Numbered from the stretch's first letter, positions 1 to 8,524 are shown. The stretch is 64,000 bases of DNA from Candidatus Accumulibacter necessarius (GCA_017302435.1 JAFLDL010000003.1:62001-126000); one strand, 5' to 3'. Translations and numbers: made by a program. The notes: generated by a model not told the origin, from the sequence alone.

Positions 1-323
1 AGCACCTGGTCCTTGCTCATTCCCGTCTGGATTCGCGCAAAATTCGCCGTGTTGAGCACGTTCTCGATGCGCTGCAGCTTGCCATCCGGCCCCAGATACG
101 CCATGTAGGTCTGCGTGCCCGCGGGGCCGCGTGGGTAGGCCAGTTGTTCACTTCCATCCGGATTCTTCCAGACCATCGCTGGCTCGCCCATCGAGGCAAC
201 GACCTCGGGCAGCGTCGACACGCCCGGCTTGAGATCGCTGCCGCTGTAACCCGCGCACGCAGAAACCAGCAGTGCGCCAAGAGCCACCAGCCCGCGTACC
301 CATAGTGAATGCTTACGGCCCAT
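1..323 (-). CDS. BamE/SmpA-like lipoprotein, 3' end cut by window
   Basis: Reading leftward from the ATG at 321-323 gives about 107 residues with no stop before the window edge. An N-terminal hydrophobic segment ends in a lipobox (LLVSAC), so it is a likely lipoprotein. The mature part has a GVSTLPEVVASMGEP motif and, near the cut end, GMSKDQVL. Both resemble the repeated GMTxxEVxxxLG motif of SmpA/OmlA/BamE-like small lipoproteins. AGGGAGG lies just upstream of the start. The family call rests on the motif and lipobox only; the role (BamE-type outer-membrane assembly or another two-repeat lipoprotein) is not resolved. Confidence 0.7.
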   Translation of the reverse strand, partial: MGRKHSLWVRGLVALGALLVSACAGYSGSDLKPGVSTLPEVVASMGEPAMVWKNPDGSEQLAYPRGPAGTQTYMAYLGPDGKLQRIENVLNTANFARIQTGMSKDQV

Positions 324-969
324 TCGCCCTCCCTGCTCAACAAAGGCCCAGTTCATTTTCATGCGCTCGTGGCACACCTGAAGCATGGGGCATCCAGGCT
401 GCGTGACGACTGTATCTGACGCTGGCTGCCGCAGTCAGTTCGCCGAGGCCTGCCGACAAGCGTCGGGTTTGCCTGAAGGTCTCCCGAAACGCACCCCAAG
501 CGCTACCCGTATCGCGCCAGGAGTTTACCCGCCAAAGCAGTCAGCCCGGGTTCCGGGATCGATGATCGAATGACCGCACCTGGCACAGCATCTGCCCCGC
601 GGGACACCCCCTTCGGCGCCTGGCACTGTTTGGATGATATTACCTTGGGCGTGGCGTGTCACTGACCATCTGCTGTCGGTCGCTGGGCAAAGCTTTAGCT
701 GGCCGGCCGCCTCGACCGGTGGGCCTTGTCAGGATCGGATGACAGGCTCCGCTCGCTCGACGCATACCCGCTGGACAAGCCCGCGATGGTTCCCGGTCCA
801 AGCTCGAAGGGCTGGCGGTGGCCGCCGAGGGAGGATTGCCGATCGGGCTGCCCGGCCCCATCATCCGACCGTAGGCTCGGCCTCTGCGATGCCCTTGCTC
901 CGGCACATGACAGGAGGCGCGTAATGCGGTAATGTCCGCGCTTTTTTCTGGCCTCATAAGGAGACTGAC
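324..969. other. Gene-poor interval of about 650 bases
   Basis: Short reading frames on both strands look like noise: no recognisable protein, no good ribosome-binding site and no tRNA-like cloverleaf. The right end carries the AAGGAGA ribosome-binding site of the next gene. One GG-N10-GC match at 581-596 is discussed under rejected items. Confidence 0.5.
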
Positions 970-1710
970 ATGTCAAAGGAAAGAGCTGCGGTTGGCGTCG
1001 ATGGCCTTGCCCTGCCCGTTCTGCCGCCGGAACGTGATGCACGCGTCTGCGCGCGACTGGTACGCGTGATGTTCTACACGCCCGGTTTTCTGGCGCTGCT
1101 TCTGATCAAGGCAGGAGAACCAACGAGCTTCGGGATTTCGGTGGAGCTGCTGATGCTGTCCAGTGTGGCCGCAATCGTTGCAGGACTGTTCATCAGCGCG
1201 CAATCGACGATCGCTGGGTCTGATCATGCGTCACGAGTCGGCACCTGGAGCGGGACGCTGATCCTCGAGTTGCTGTCGGTCGTCCCGATCCTCTGTGCCA
1301 TTCCCTCGCTATTCCATGAGTTGGCGAACAGCCGGTTGTTGCATGCCCTGGCGCCGGGGGCTACCGATGTCGCGCTCGGAGCGTCGGAGCTGCTGCCCGC
1401 CGTCGCGGTCTTTCCCTTCATCCTGTATCAGCTGGCTGGCTTCGGGATCCTGCACTATATCCTGTCGAGACCGATGAACTGGGTGGTCAACATCGGCATT
1501 CTGAGCCTGATCGTGTTCGCGACCGCTGCCAATCGCCAGGCCAATTACGGCATGGAAAAGACCGCCGTTTCGATCCTGGTGATCACGATGCTGATCACCG
1601 TCTTCTACGGTGTACTCAAACTGCGGCAGATGCAGACGACCTACGACACGCACTGCCCAACCAAGGAGGCCAAGGAAGGTGGGGAAGGCAAGGACAAAGT
1701 CCTGGAGTGA
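970..1710 (+). CDS. Hypothetical polytopic membrane protein
   Basis: A 246-residue protein I do not recognise. It starts at an ATG with AAGGAGA six bases upstream. After a 30-residue polar N-terminus there are about six hydrophobic segments (near 33-50, 57-77, 93-113, 135-157, 168-184, 193-213). The tail is short, charged and lysine/glutamate-rich. No transporter or enzyme motif is visible. The next gene, another small membrane protein, starts about 100 bases downstream on the same strand, so the two may be co-transcribed. Function unknown. Confidence 0.7.
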   Translation: MSKERAAVGVDGLALPVLPPERDARVCARLVRVMFYTPGFLALLLIKAGEPTSFGISVELLMLSSVAAIVAGLFISAQSTIAGSDHASRVGTWSGTLILELLSVVPILCAIPSLFHELANSRLLHALAPGATDVALGASELLPAVAVFPFILYQLAGFGILHYILSRPMNWVVNIGILSLIVFATAANRQANYGMEKTAVSILVITMLITVFYGVLKLRQMQTTYDTHCPTKEAKEGGEGKDKVLE

Positions 1711-1817
1711 AGCCGCCTCGCCGACGGAGTCGCAGCGGCGGGATCGGGCGGCGAAAGCGGGCAGCGCGGAAACGTCCTGATGATCGCTGATGCGATGACC
1801 GCGCCTGCGGGTCGAGA

Positions 1818-2258
1818 GTGAGTGAGTTCGAATACGGGCGGCAGATACTTGCCGCATTGATTCCAATTGCTCTGACGGTCGTCGTTCACGGTCTGGGCAT
1901 GGACTTGGTTCGCCTGAGTTTCGAGCGTTTCGGGAAGCCCATGCTGCGGCGGTCACACAATGCCGGAGCCAGGACGGCTTTCATGATCGGCGTCGTCGGC
2001 ATTATGATCCTGAGTCATTTCTGCGCTATCGTCATCTGGGCGCTGACTCTTCTGTCTCTTGGGCTCCTGTCGGGAATCGAGCAGGCCATGTTCTACTCGA
2101 TGCAGTACTACACCACGCTGGGCGCAAACGTTCATAAGCTGCCGGACCCCTGGGAAGGGTTCGGTGGCTTCGAAGCGATGACGGGAATGCTGATGTTCGG
2201 CTGGTCGACGGCCGTTCTCGCGCTTGTCGGGCAAAAAATGCACTCGATCGACGATTGA
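1818..2258 (+). CDS. Small membrane protein with ion-channel-like pore loop
   Basis: A 146-residue protein with a GTG start and a weak ribosome-binding site. There are two or three hydrophobic helices (about 9-25, 53-82 and 118-138). Between the last two lies SMQYYTTLGAN, which resembles the pore helix and filter of two-transmembrane potassium-channel-like (Ion_trans_2) proteins, where TTVGYG is usual. The canonical GYG is absent. The channel call is inference from topology and this loop. It may form a unit with the preceding membrane protein. Confidence 0.55.
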   Translation: MSEFEYGRQILAALIPIALTVVVHGLGMDLVRLSFERFGKPMLRRSHNAGARTAFMIGVVGIMILSHFCAIVIWALTLLSLGLLSGIEQAMFYSMQYYTTLGANVHKLPDPWEGFGGFEAMTGMLMFGWSTAVLALVGQKMHSIDD

Positions 2259-2545
2259 TTCGGGCGTCGGCCGGGCCCGAGCTTGGCATCATGACCGCAG
2301 CCAACGCCAGGCGGTTCCTCCGACAGCGAGCGCCCGCGGCGGTCAAGGTTCACCGGTTGATCCTGGCCAGCCGGGGGGCAGGTGCCCGCCAACCGCGGAA
2401 TCGTTGCTGGGCATCGGGGCAGCGTGGTCAAACCAGCGGGCAGGCTATCCGCTGACGTACGGCATCCCGAACGCGCCGTCAATCGCGGACGTTCTGGGCA
2501 TGTGGATGCTGTCCATCCTGTCGGGGCCCGGCACCAGTGCAGTCA

Positions 2546-3040
2546 TCACACATGCCGCGCCGCATACTCGCGAGCAGTCGGCAAGGCACGCGGAAGTGCT
2601 CGATCTTGCGGGCGAGTGGCTTCCCACCCCAGGCAGGCCAGCCATATGGAACGTGGGATGGCTTTGTGCGCGGTGCGGTAGTAGCTGACCATGCGCCGAC
2701 TGATTCCCAGCGCCTCGGCAGCCGTGGTGAGCGAGAGATCATTGCGGTGCATCCACTCGCCGAACATCTCGTGGCTGACGTCGCCGGCCTGTTCCTTGGC
2801 CCAGACGTAGACGTTGTCCGACCCGAGTTCCGCGTCGATCCACTCGATGCCGTGTCCCCACTCGCCGAGGTGAGCGCCGGAGAACACCGCTGGATCCAGG
2901 ATCGCGGCCAGGAAAGCATGCTTGCGCAGCACGCTCTCGACATCGACTTCCAGCACCTCGCCGGTACTCCACGTTGTGCGAGGCCGATAAGGAGCCATCG
3001 CCTCGACGGCGTTCAGCTTGGGGAAAAAGTATTCGCTCAT
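2546..3040 (-). CDS. DUF2442 protein with C-terminal helix-turn-helix
   Basis: A 164-residue protein. Residues about 8-90 match the DUF2442 pattern: PKLNAVEAMAPYRPRTTWSTGEVLEVDV, then an FLAAILDPAVF segment and an IEWIDAELGSDNVYVWAKE segment. Residues about 97-125 (MHRNDLSLTTAAEALGISRRMVSYYRTA) form a Cro/XRE-like helix-turn-helix. DUF2442 proteins are often paired with DUF4160 in putative toxin-antitoxin loci, but no such partner is next to this gene. A DNA-binding regulatory role is inferred from the HTH. Confidence 0.75.
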   Translation of the reverse strand: MSEYFFPKLNAVEAMAPYRPRTTWSTGEVLEVDVESVLRKHAFLAAILDPAVFSGAHLGEWGHGIEWIDAELGSDNVYVWAKEQAGDVSHEMFGEWMHRNDLSLTTAAEALGISRRMVSYYRTAHKAIPRSIWLACLGWEATRPQDRALPRALPTAREYAARHV

Positions 3041-3127
3041 GGGTTGTACCTCCGCCGTTCACCGTGCAGAAGCGCCCGGTTTGCTGCAATCCACGCCAGT
3101 TCATACCGGATTCAACATGCGGCCGGG

Positions 3128-3628
3128 TCACGCGTCCTTGCGCGGCGCCTTGCGGAACCGCTTGAGGAACATACCGAGCCACAGCACGGTCGCGAGCAGG
3201 AACACAACCAGGCCGCCGATGAACCACGACGAGTCGAGCCGCGGCGGAGCTGCCTGGTTGGCGCGAAGGATGAGCCAGTGGGTGTAGCAGAGGAACAAGG
3301 TGAGGGCCATCCCGAGACGCGCCGTGTGGCGAACCAGGAAAGCGATGGTCTCCTCCCGGCGCTCGGGGTCGAGCCAGTAATCGCCATGGGGCAGGCTGAT
3401 CCTGACGCCGGGCCGACGAAAGGTGGCGCCGGGAAGGTAGACGAGGATGAGCGGCAGGACGACGACGAACGCCAGCATGAACCAGGTGTAGAACGAGCGG
3501 GTCATGAAAGCGTTGGCGTAACCGTCGCCGCCGAAATGCGAGGCCACGACGGGCGGCAGGGACTGGCTGGTGAATCCGACGAACGCGGCTGCAGCCAGTG
3601 ACCACAGGAAAAATCGCTTCGCCCCCAT
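3128..3628 (-). CDS. DUF1648-type membrane protein
   Basis: A 166-residue membrane protein. I chose the ATG at 3626-3628 because GGGAGG lies just upstream; a longer frame to 3676 would translate a repeat element. The N-terminal SQSLPPVVASHFGGDGYAN segment is the DUF1648 signature (LPxxVAxHFxxxG). Four hydrophobic segments follow or surround it (about 4-20, 45-65, 101-120, 137-156). The family is uncharacterised apart from links to membrane regulators such as SdpI. Confidence 0.7.
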   Translation of the reverse strand: MGAKRFFLWSLAAAAFVGFTSQSLPPVVASHFGGDGYANAFMTRSFYTWFMLAFVVVLPLILVYLPGATFRRPGVRISLPHGDYWLDPERREETIAFLVRHTARLGMALTLFLCYTHWLILRANQAAPPRLDSSWFIGGLVVFLLATVLWLGMFLKRFRKAPRKDA

Positions 3629-3662
3629 CCCCCTCCCAACCTCCCCCTTGAAGGGGAGGAGT
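3626..3662. repeat. C-rich palindromic intergenic repeat
   Basis: A C-rich tract followed by an inverted repeat, CTCCCC (3641-3646) and GGGGAG (3653-3658) with a six-base loop. The same kind of tract is scattered between genes in many proteobacteria and is often mistranslated as KGEVGRG. It lies at the 5' end of the DUF1648 gene and supplies its G-rich ribosome-binding site. Confidence 0.45.
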
Positions 3663-3877
3663 TCCTTTGGCAACAATGTCCAGTGATCAGACTTCTGGAA
3701 CCCTTTTTCGTCAATCCCCTGAATTCGATTATCGGCTCAGCGTCAGGAGGTTGCAAGCGGGTAGCGGTGGAGCCCTTCATCACCGCCGCATGCGCGTCAC
3801 GCGACGGCAAGGAAGTCCGCCAGCACCCCCCCGGGCGGTGCCCGATCCTTCTAGCTGCGCCCGCCTGCGGCTACCCC

Positions 3878-4684
3878 CTAACCGTAACGCCCTTCGATAT
3901 AGTCGGCCGTCTCGCGGTGCTTGGGGGTGACGAACATCTCCTCGGTGAGCGCGTGTTCGACGACCTTGCCCATCAGCATGAACACGCACTCCTCGCTGGC
4001 GCGCCGCGCCTGCGCCATGTTGTGGGTGACGATCAGGATCGTATATTGGCCGCGCAGTTCCCAGAGCAGTTCCTCGACCGCTTCGGTGCCCTTGGGATCG
4101 AGCGCCGAGCACGGTTCGTCCATCAGCAGGACTTTCGGCTTGACCGGCAACAGACGGGCAATGCACAGCTTCTGCTGTTCCTCCAGTGACAGTTCGGTCG
4201 CCTTGCGTTTCAGCTGGTCCTTGACCTTGTCCCAGAGCAGGACCTGGCGCAGCGACTGTTCGACGATCTCGTCCGGCGTTCCCTGCGCGACCTCGCCGCC
4301 ACCCTTGGCGTGCAGCCGGTGACTGAAGAGGATGTTGTCGCGAATCGAGATCGGCAGGGGATTGGGGCGCTGAAAGACCATTCCGACCTGCTTGCGCACC
4401 TGCACCAGTTCGACCTGCGGGTCGTAGATGTTTTCGTTCATGACATGCACGCTGCCCTCGATGCGGACGTAGCCGAGGCGCTCGTTGATGCGGTTCACGC
4501 TGCGCAGGAAGGTGCTCTTGCCGCATCCAGAAGGCCCGATCATCGAGGTGATCAGTCCTTCACGAATGCTCAGATCGACGTCGTAGAGCGCCTGAAAGGT
4601 GCCATACCACAGGTTCAGCTTGCGGCTGTCGATCGCATACCGGGGGATGGGGTGCATGAGCGCAGCGGTCTGTTGGTTGTTCAT
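3878..4684 (-). CDS. pstB: Phosphate ABC transporter ATPase PstB (copy 1, degenerate signature)
   Basis: A 268-residue ATP-binding subunit of the Pst importer, last gene of the operon. Intact: Walker A GPSGCGKST (50-58), Q-loop VFQRP (Gln105), Walker B LLMDEPCSALDP (Asp189, Glu190), H-loop VTHN (His221) and the family ending DYIEGRYG. The ABC signature is not intact: where PstB normally has LSGGQQQRL this protein has LSLEEQQKL (165-173). The start was chosen at MNNQQ, with AAGGA upstream. It lies 82 bases after a second pstB whose lesions are complementary, so the two probably form a heterodimer with one canonical site (inference). Confidence 0.93.
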   Translation of the reverse strand: MNNQQTAALMHPIPRYAIDSRKLNLWYGTFQALYDVDLSIREGLITSMIGPSGCGKSTFLRSVNRINERLGYVRIEGSVHVMNENIYDPQVELVQVRKQVGMVFQRPNPLPISIRDNILFSHRLHAKGGGEVAQGTPDEIVEQSLRQVLLWDKVKDQLKRKATELSLEEQQKLCIARLLPVKPKVLLMDEPCSALDPKGTEAVEELLWELRGQYTILIVTHNMAQARRASEECVFMLMGKVVEHALTEEMFVTPKHRETADYIEGRYG

Positions 4685-4766
4685 CGTATATCGTGTCCTT
4701 GATAGGCAAAGCGGGCATCTCCGGCGAGCCACTGGCGGCTCGCTGCTCCCGGCGGGTGCGGTGGGG

Positions 4767-5582
4767 CTAGCCGAAGCGCCCCTCGACGTAGTCGCGCGTG
4801 CGCTGATCCTTCACCTCGCCGGTGAACAGGTCCTCGGTGACGCCAATTTCGACACACTCGCCGCCGAGGAAGAACGCCGTCCGGTCAGCCAGGCGCCGTG
4901 CCTGCTGCACCAGATTGGTCACCAGGATGATCGTTACCTCCTTGCGCAATTCCTTGAGCACGTCCTCGATGCGCATCGTCGTCACCGGGTCGACGGCGAT
5001 CGAGAACTCGTCGAGCATCAGCAGATCGGGTTCCTGCGACAGCGCCCTGGCAATCGTCAGGCGCTGCTGCTGGCCGCCGGAGAGCAGGCTGCCGAGCGCG
5101 TGGAGGCGGTCCTTGACTTCGTCCCAGAGCGCGGCGCGAGTCAGGCAGCGCTGCACGATGACGTCGAGTTCGGCTTTTTCCTTGATGCCGCGCAGGCGAG
5201 GCGACAGCGCGACATTTTCGTACACCGTCATCGGCAGACCGACCGGCAGTGGAAAGACGACGCCAATGCGGCTGCGCAGGGCATAGACGTTGTTCAGGCG
5301 GCGCGTGTCGCGGCCGTTGAAGCGGATCTCGCCGGCCACCCGCATGCCCGTAGTGAACACGTCCATGCGATTGACCGCCTTGAGGAACGAGGTCTTGCCG
5401 GCGTTGGCCGGACCGATGATGCCGAAGATCTCGTGCTCGCGAATCGACAGATTGACGCCACGCAGGGCCACCGCGTCGCCGTAGCGGATCGTCAGGTCCC
5501 TGACCTCGAGCTTGGGCGGGACAGCGTCGACCGCCGGCGTGGTTGTGCCGGTGGTTGGCGACAGGATTGCGGAATCTACCAT
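4767..5582 (-). CDS. pstB: Phosphate ABC transporter ATPase PstB (copy 2, degenerate ATP site)
   Basis: A 271-residue PstB homologue. Walker A GPANAGKT (57-64) and the signature LSGGQQQRL (167-175) are intact. The Q-loop reads VFPLP, Pro111 for the usual Gln. Walker B is LMLDEFSIAVDP, keeping Asp191 and Glu192 but altering the D-loop. The H-loop reads VTNL, Asn223 for the switch His. The start at 5582 overlaps the pstA stop as ATGGTAG and has AGGGGG upstream; an ATG at 5603 is possible but overlaps more. The losses all fall in the ATP-handling half, the mirror image of the neighbouring pstB. Confidence 0.92.
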   Translation of the reverse strand: MVDSAILSPTTGTTTPAVDAVPPKLEVRDLTIRYGDAVALRGVNLSIREHEIFGIIGPANAGKTSFLKAVNRMDVFTTGMRVAGEIRFNGRDTRRLNNVYALRSRIGVVFPLPVGLPMTVYENVALSPRLRGIKEKAELDVIVQRCLTRAALWDEVKDRLHALGSLLSGGQQQRLTIARALSQEPDLLMLDEFSIAVDPVTTMRIEDVLKELRKEVTIILVTNLVQQARRLADRTAFFLGGECVEIGVTEDLFTGEVKDQRTRDYVEGRFG

Positions 5583-6466
5583 TTCTTTTTCCCCCTGAGC
5601 CACATGCGGAAGGCGATCGAGACGCTGTTCATCGTCAGCACGAGACCGATCAGTACGAGTGCGACGCCAAAGGGGACCTCATCGGCAATCCCCGGCACCT
5701 GCGTCGCCGTGACGAACAGGTGCAGGGAAAGGGCCATGGTTTGGTCGAAGACGCTCTGCGGCAGGAACGGCGTGAAGAAGACGGCGCCGGTGAACATGAT
5801 CGGCGCCGTTTCACCGGCCGTGCGCGATACCTCGAGAATGACACCGGTCAGGATGCCGGTGATCGAGTTCGGGAGAACGACGCGGCGGATCGTCTGCCAG
5901 CGCGTCGCGCCCATGTTCCAGCAGGCCTCGCGAAAGGCCTGTGGCACCGCCTGCAGCGACTCGCGCGTGGCGACGATGACCACCGGCATGGTCATTACCG
6001 CCAGCGTCAGGCTGGCGGCGAGGATGCTGGTGCCGAACTTGAAGAAGAGGACGAAGGCGCCGAGCCCGAACAGGGCGTGGACGATCGACGGAACGCCGGC
6101 GAGATTGATGATCGCCAGGTTGATCGTCCGGGTGAACCAGTTGTCACCGGCGTACTCGCTGAGATAGATCGCGGCGAAGATGCCGATCGGCACCGACAGC
6201 AGCAGCGCGACCGTCACCAGCCAGATGGTCCCGAGCAGCGCCGGGAAGAGGCCGCCGGTGCGCATGCCGTCGGTGGGCGCAGTCAGCAGGAACTCCCAGG
6301 AAATCGCGCCGCCGCCCTTCACCACCAGGGTGCCGAGGATCAGCAGCACCGGTGTGATCAGGAGCAGGGTCATGAGCCCGAAGAGCAGTCGATAGCGTTT
6401 CTGCACGCGTTCGTTGTGGTGGTTCAGGTCGCTGGCCTGAAACATCGTTGGATTGGCGGTGGCCAT
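5576..6466 (-). CDS. pstA: Phosphate ABC transporter permease PstA
   Basis: A 296-residue inner-membrane permease with six hydrophobic segments. The EAA loop lies around EACWNMGATRWQTIRRVVLPNSITGI, the coupling site for PstB. The segment EVSRTAGETAPIMFTG is typical of PstA. It is separated from pstC by three bases and has AAGGGG before the start, so it is translated from the same message. It forms the phosphate channel together with PstC. Confidence 0.95.
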   Translation of the reverse strand: MATANPTMFQASDLNHHNERVQKRYRLLFGLMTLLLITPVLLILGTLVVKGGGAISWEFLLTAPTDGMRTGGLFPALLGTIWLVTVALLLSVPIGIFAAIYLSEYAGDNWFTRTINLAIINLAGVPSIVHALFGLGAFVLFFKFGTSILAASLTLAVMTMPVVIVATRESLQAVPQAFREACWNMGATRWQTIRRVVLPNSITGILTGVILEVSRTAGETAPIMFTGAVFFTPFLPQSVFDQTMALSLHLFVTATQVPGIADEVPFGVALVLIGLVLTMNSVSIAFRMWLRGKKKW

Positions 6467-6469
6467 GGC

Positions 6470-7420
6470 TTACCCCTTGCGTATGCCGCGCACGATCAGA
6501 TCGGCGCTCAGATTGATGATGAAGGTGACGAGGAAGAGGAAGATGCCGATGGTGAACAGCACCTGGTAGTGCTCGCCGCCGACGACCGCCTCACCGAGTT
6601 CGGCGGCGATGGTCGCGGTGAGCGCACGCACCGAGTCGAAGATGCTACCCGGTATGTTGACCGCATGGCCGGTGGCCATCAGCACCGCCATTGTTTCCCC
6701 GAACCCACGACCGACACCAAGCAGCACGCCACCGAGCAGGCCGTTCTTCGCCGCTGGCAGCACCACCTTGTAGATCACCTGCCAGCGGGTCGCGCCCATC
6801 GCTTCGGCTGCCTCGCGATAGCGGTCTGGCACGGCCTTGAGGGCATCCTCGGCGATCGAAGTCATGATCGGCGCCGCCATCAGGCCGAGGATGATGCCGG
6901 CGTTGAGGACGCAGAGGCCCACCGGGATATCGAACCACTTGATGAGTAGCGGATTCATGATCACCAGGCCGATGAAGCCCCAGACCACCGAAGGAATCGC
7001 TGCCAGCAGTTCGACCAGAACCTTCAGCGCTTCGCGCGTCTTTCCGCTGGCAAACTCGGCGATGAAGATGGCGGCGCCGAGCGAGAATGGCACCGCGACC
7101 AGCATCGCCAGCCCGGTGACGCTGGCCGTGCCGGCCATCAGCGCGAGGATGCCGTACTCCGGATCCTCGGCGTCGCTCGGCGACCAGTAAGGGGTGAGGA
7201 AGAACTCGCGGAAGTCCATCTTCTCGAAGACGAAGCCGATTCCTTCCTTGGTGACGAAGAAGAAGATGCCGAGTACGAAGAGGATGGCCGAGATGCCGCA
7301 GACGAAGACGATGACGGCAATCAGCTTGTCGACGTACCAGTCGAGGTTACGGCGGTCGAAATCGGCCGCCGCTTGGGTGTCGGTCGCTCGGCCGCTCAGC
7401 GCCTGCGTACTGGTGCCCAT
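6470..7420 (-). CDS. pstC: Phosphate ABC transporter permease PstC
   Basis: A 316-residue permease. I placed the start at MGTSTQ (7420), which has AGGAGG upstream and follows the phoU stop by one base; a longer frame to 7441 would overlap phoU. The N-terminal domain of about 110 residues (IGFVFEKMDFREFFLTPYWSPS and following) precedes the five core helices. The EAA loop is EAAEAMGATRWQVIYKVVLPAAKNG, and VGRGFGETMAVLMATG is characteristic of PstC. Confidence 0.95.
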   Translation of the reverse strand: MGTSTQALSGRATDTQAAADFDRRNLDWYVDKLIAVIVFVCGISAILFVLGIFFFVTKEGIGFVFEKMDFREFFLTPYWSPSDAEDPEYGILALMAGTASVTGLAMLVAVPFSLGAAIFIAEFASGKTREALKVLVELLAAIPSVVWGFIGLVIMNPLLIKWFDIPVGLCVLNAGIILGLMAAPIMTSIAEDALKAVPDRYREAAEAMGATRWQVIYKVVLPAAKNGLLGGVLLGVGRGFGETMAVLMATGHAVNIPGSIFDSVRALTATIAAELGEAVVGGEHYQVLFTIGIFLFLVTFIINLSADLIVRGIRKG

Positions 7421-7421
7421 C

Positions 7422-8483
7422 TCAGTTGGCCTCCTGGCCACGCAGAACCGTCATCAGATTGCTGACCTGCAGGGCGATCTCCCGACTGAGGATCCGTAGA
7501 TCAGGCTGCGCGCTACCGGGTTGGGTGACTTCCCAGTCGAGCGCCACGGTATGGAAAGGAATCTGTTCGACGTAGGACTTGACCGGCCCCTGCAGGCTGA
7601 CGATGATCTGGAACGTGCCGAGTTCCCGATGATGTGCCGGGATTGCCTGCGGCCGGTGGTTGCCGAGGTCGATTCCCAGATCCTGCAGCAGGGCAATCGA
7701 CTGGGGATCGGTGACGCCGGCAGTCCGGCCGCGACTGTGGTATTCGCCCACCTCCGGGAAATTCTTGCGCGCAATCGCCTCGGCGATCGGGCCGAGCAGG
7801 CTGTTGTCCTCGTCTACAAAGAGGATACGGAAGAACTTTGGCCCCTTGGCCTGGCCGGTGACCGCGAACACCGTGTCTTCACAGATGTTCTTTGCCTGAT
7901 CGGAAACCCTCTCGAGCGAGTTGAACACCGTCAGGTAAGCGAACAGGTCCTTGACGTTGAAGTGCTCGCCCTCGCCGACCAGGTCGCTGAAGGCCATGTC
8001 AAAGGTTCGCTCGACCTGGTCGGCGATGACCATCGTCGCCCTTGCCTTGTCGGCGTTGCCTTCGAGAAATGCATCGACTGCCTGCTTCAGCATCTGCCGC
8101 GATTCGCTGGCCATCAGCTCGATCTCACGTTCCAGCAGCCCCTGCGGAAGAGCGATCTGAACCGCCTCGCGGCAGATCGTGACGGCGTAGTCGCCAATGC
8201 GCTCGAGGGCGACATTGGTATGGACGACGGCCGCCATCAGGCGCAGGTGACTGCCGCTCGGCAGGTGTACGCCGATGAACGCCATGCGCATGCGATCCAG
8301 CTCGTTGCTGACGGCGTTGATCCGGTTGTCGGCCAGGATCGTGGCGTAGGCCAGCCGGTCATCGTCGGCCAGCAGCGCGTGCACGGCATTGTCGAGGGCC
8401 TTCTCGACGAGTCCGGCGAGCAGGGCTACTTGTTGCTTGATCTGGGACAGATCTCTTTCGAGACGTTCTTCGTAATGACTCAT
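7422..8483 (-). CDS. phoU: PhoU fused to an inactive low-molecular-weight phosphatase-like domain
   Basis: A 353-residue protein; PhoU alone is about 235. Residues 1-210 are PhoU: two three-helix bundles with metal motifs ERIGDYA (from Glu94) and ERVSDQAKNI (from Glu191). From about 217 a second domain begins as FRILFVDEDNSLLGPIAEAIARK. This matches the start of low-molecular-weight tyrosine phosphatases and ArsC-type arsenate reductases (ILFVCxGNSxRSxxAEA), but the catalytic Cys and Arg of the CX5R loop are replaced (DEDNSLLG). The start at MSHYEE has AGAGGAAGA upstream. It sits between pstS and pstC, consistent with PhoU's role as Pst-PhoR signalling inhibitor. The added domain may bind phosphate or an oxyanion without catalysis (inference). 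Confidence 0.9.
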   Translation of the reverse strand: MSHYEERLERDLSQIKQQVALLAGLVEKALDNAVHALLADDDRLAYATILADNRINAVSNELDRMRMAFIGVHLPSGSHLRLMAAVVHTNVALERIGDYAVTICREAVQIALPQGLLEREIELMASESRQMLKQAVDAFLEGNADKARATMVIADQVERTFDMAFSDLVGEGEHFNVKDLFAYLTVFNSLERVSDQAKNICEDTVFAVTGQAKGPKFFRILFVDEDNSLLGPIAEAIARKNFPEVGEYHSRGRTAGVTDPQSIALLQDLGIDLGNHRPQAIPAHHRELGTFQIIVSLQGPVKSYVEQIPFHTVALDWEVTQPGSAQPDLRILSREIALQVSNLMTVLRGQEAN

Positions 8484-8524
8484 CGCTGGCTTCTTCCTCT
8501 GGCGCAGGAACATGGGCTTGGGCA

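Noticed and set aside
581-596. TGGCACAGCATCTGCC, a GG-N10-GC sigma-54-like match
   Set aside because: The -12 half is imperfect and the nearest gene begins about 375 bases downstream, so there is no supporting context.
4599-6949. Very long plus-strand open frames across the pst genes
   Set aside because: They are mirror-frame translations of high-GC coding sequence; the pst proteins on the other strand are unambiguous.
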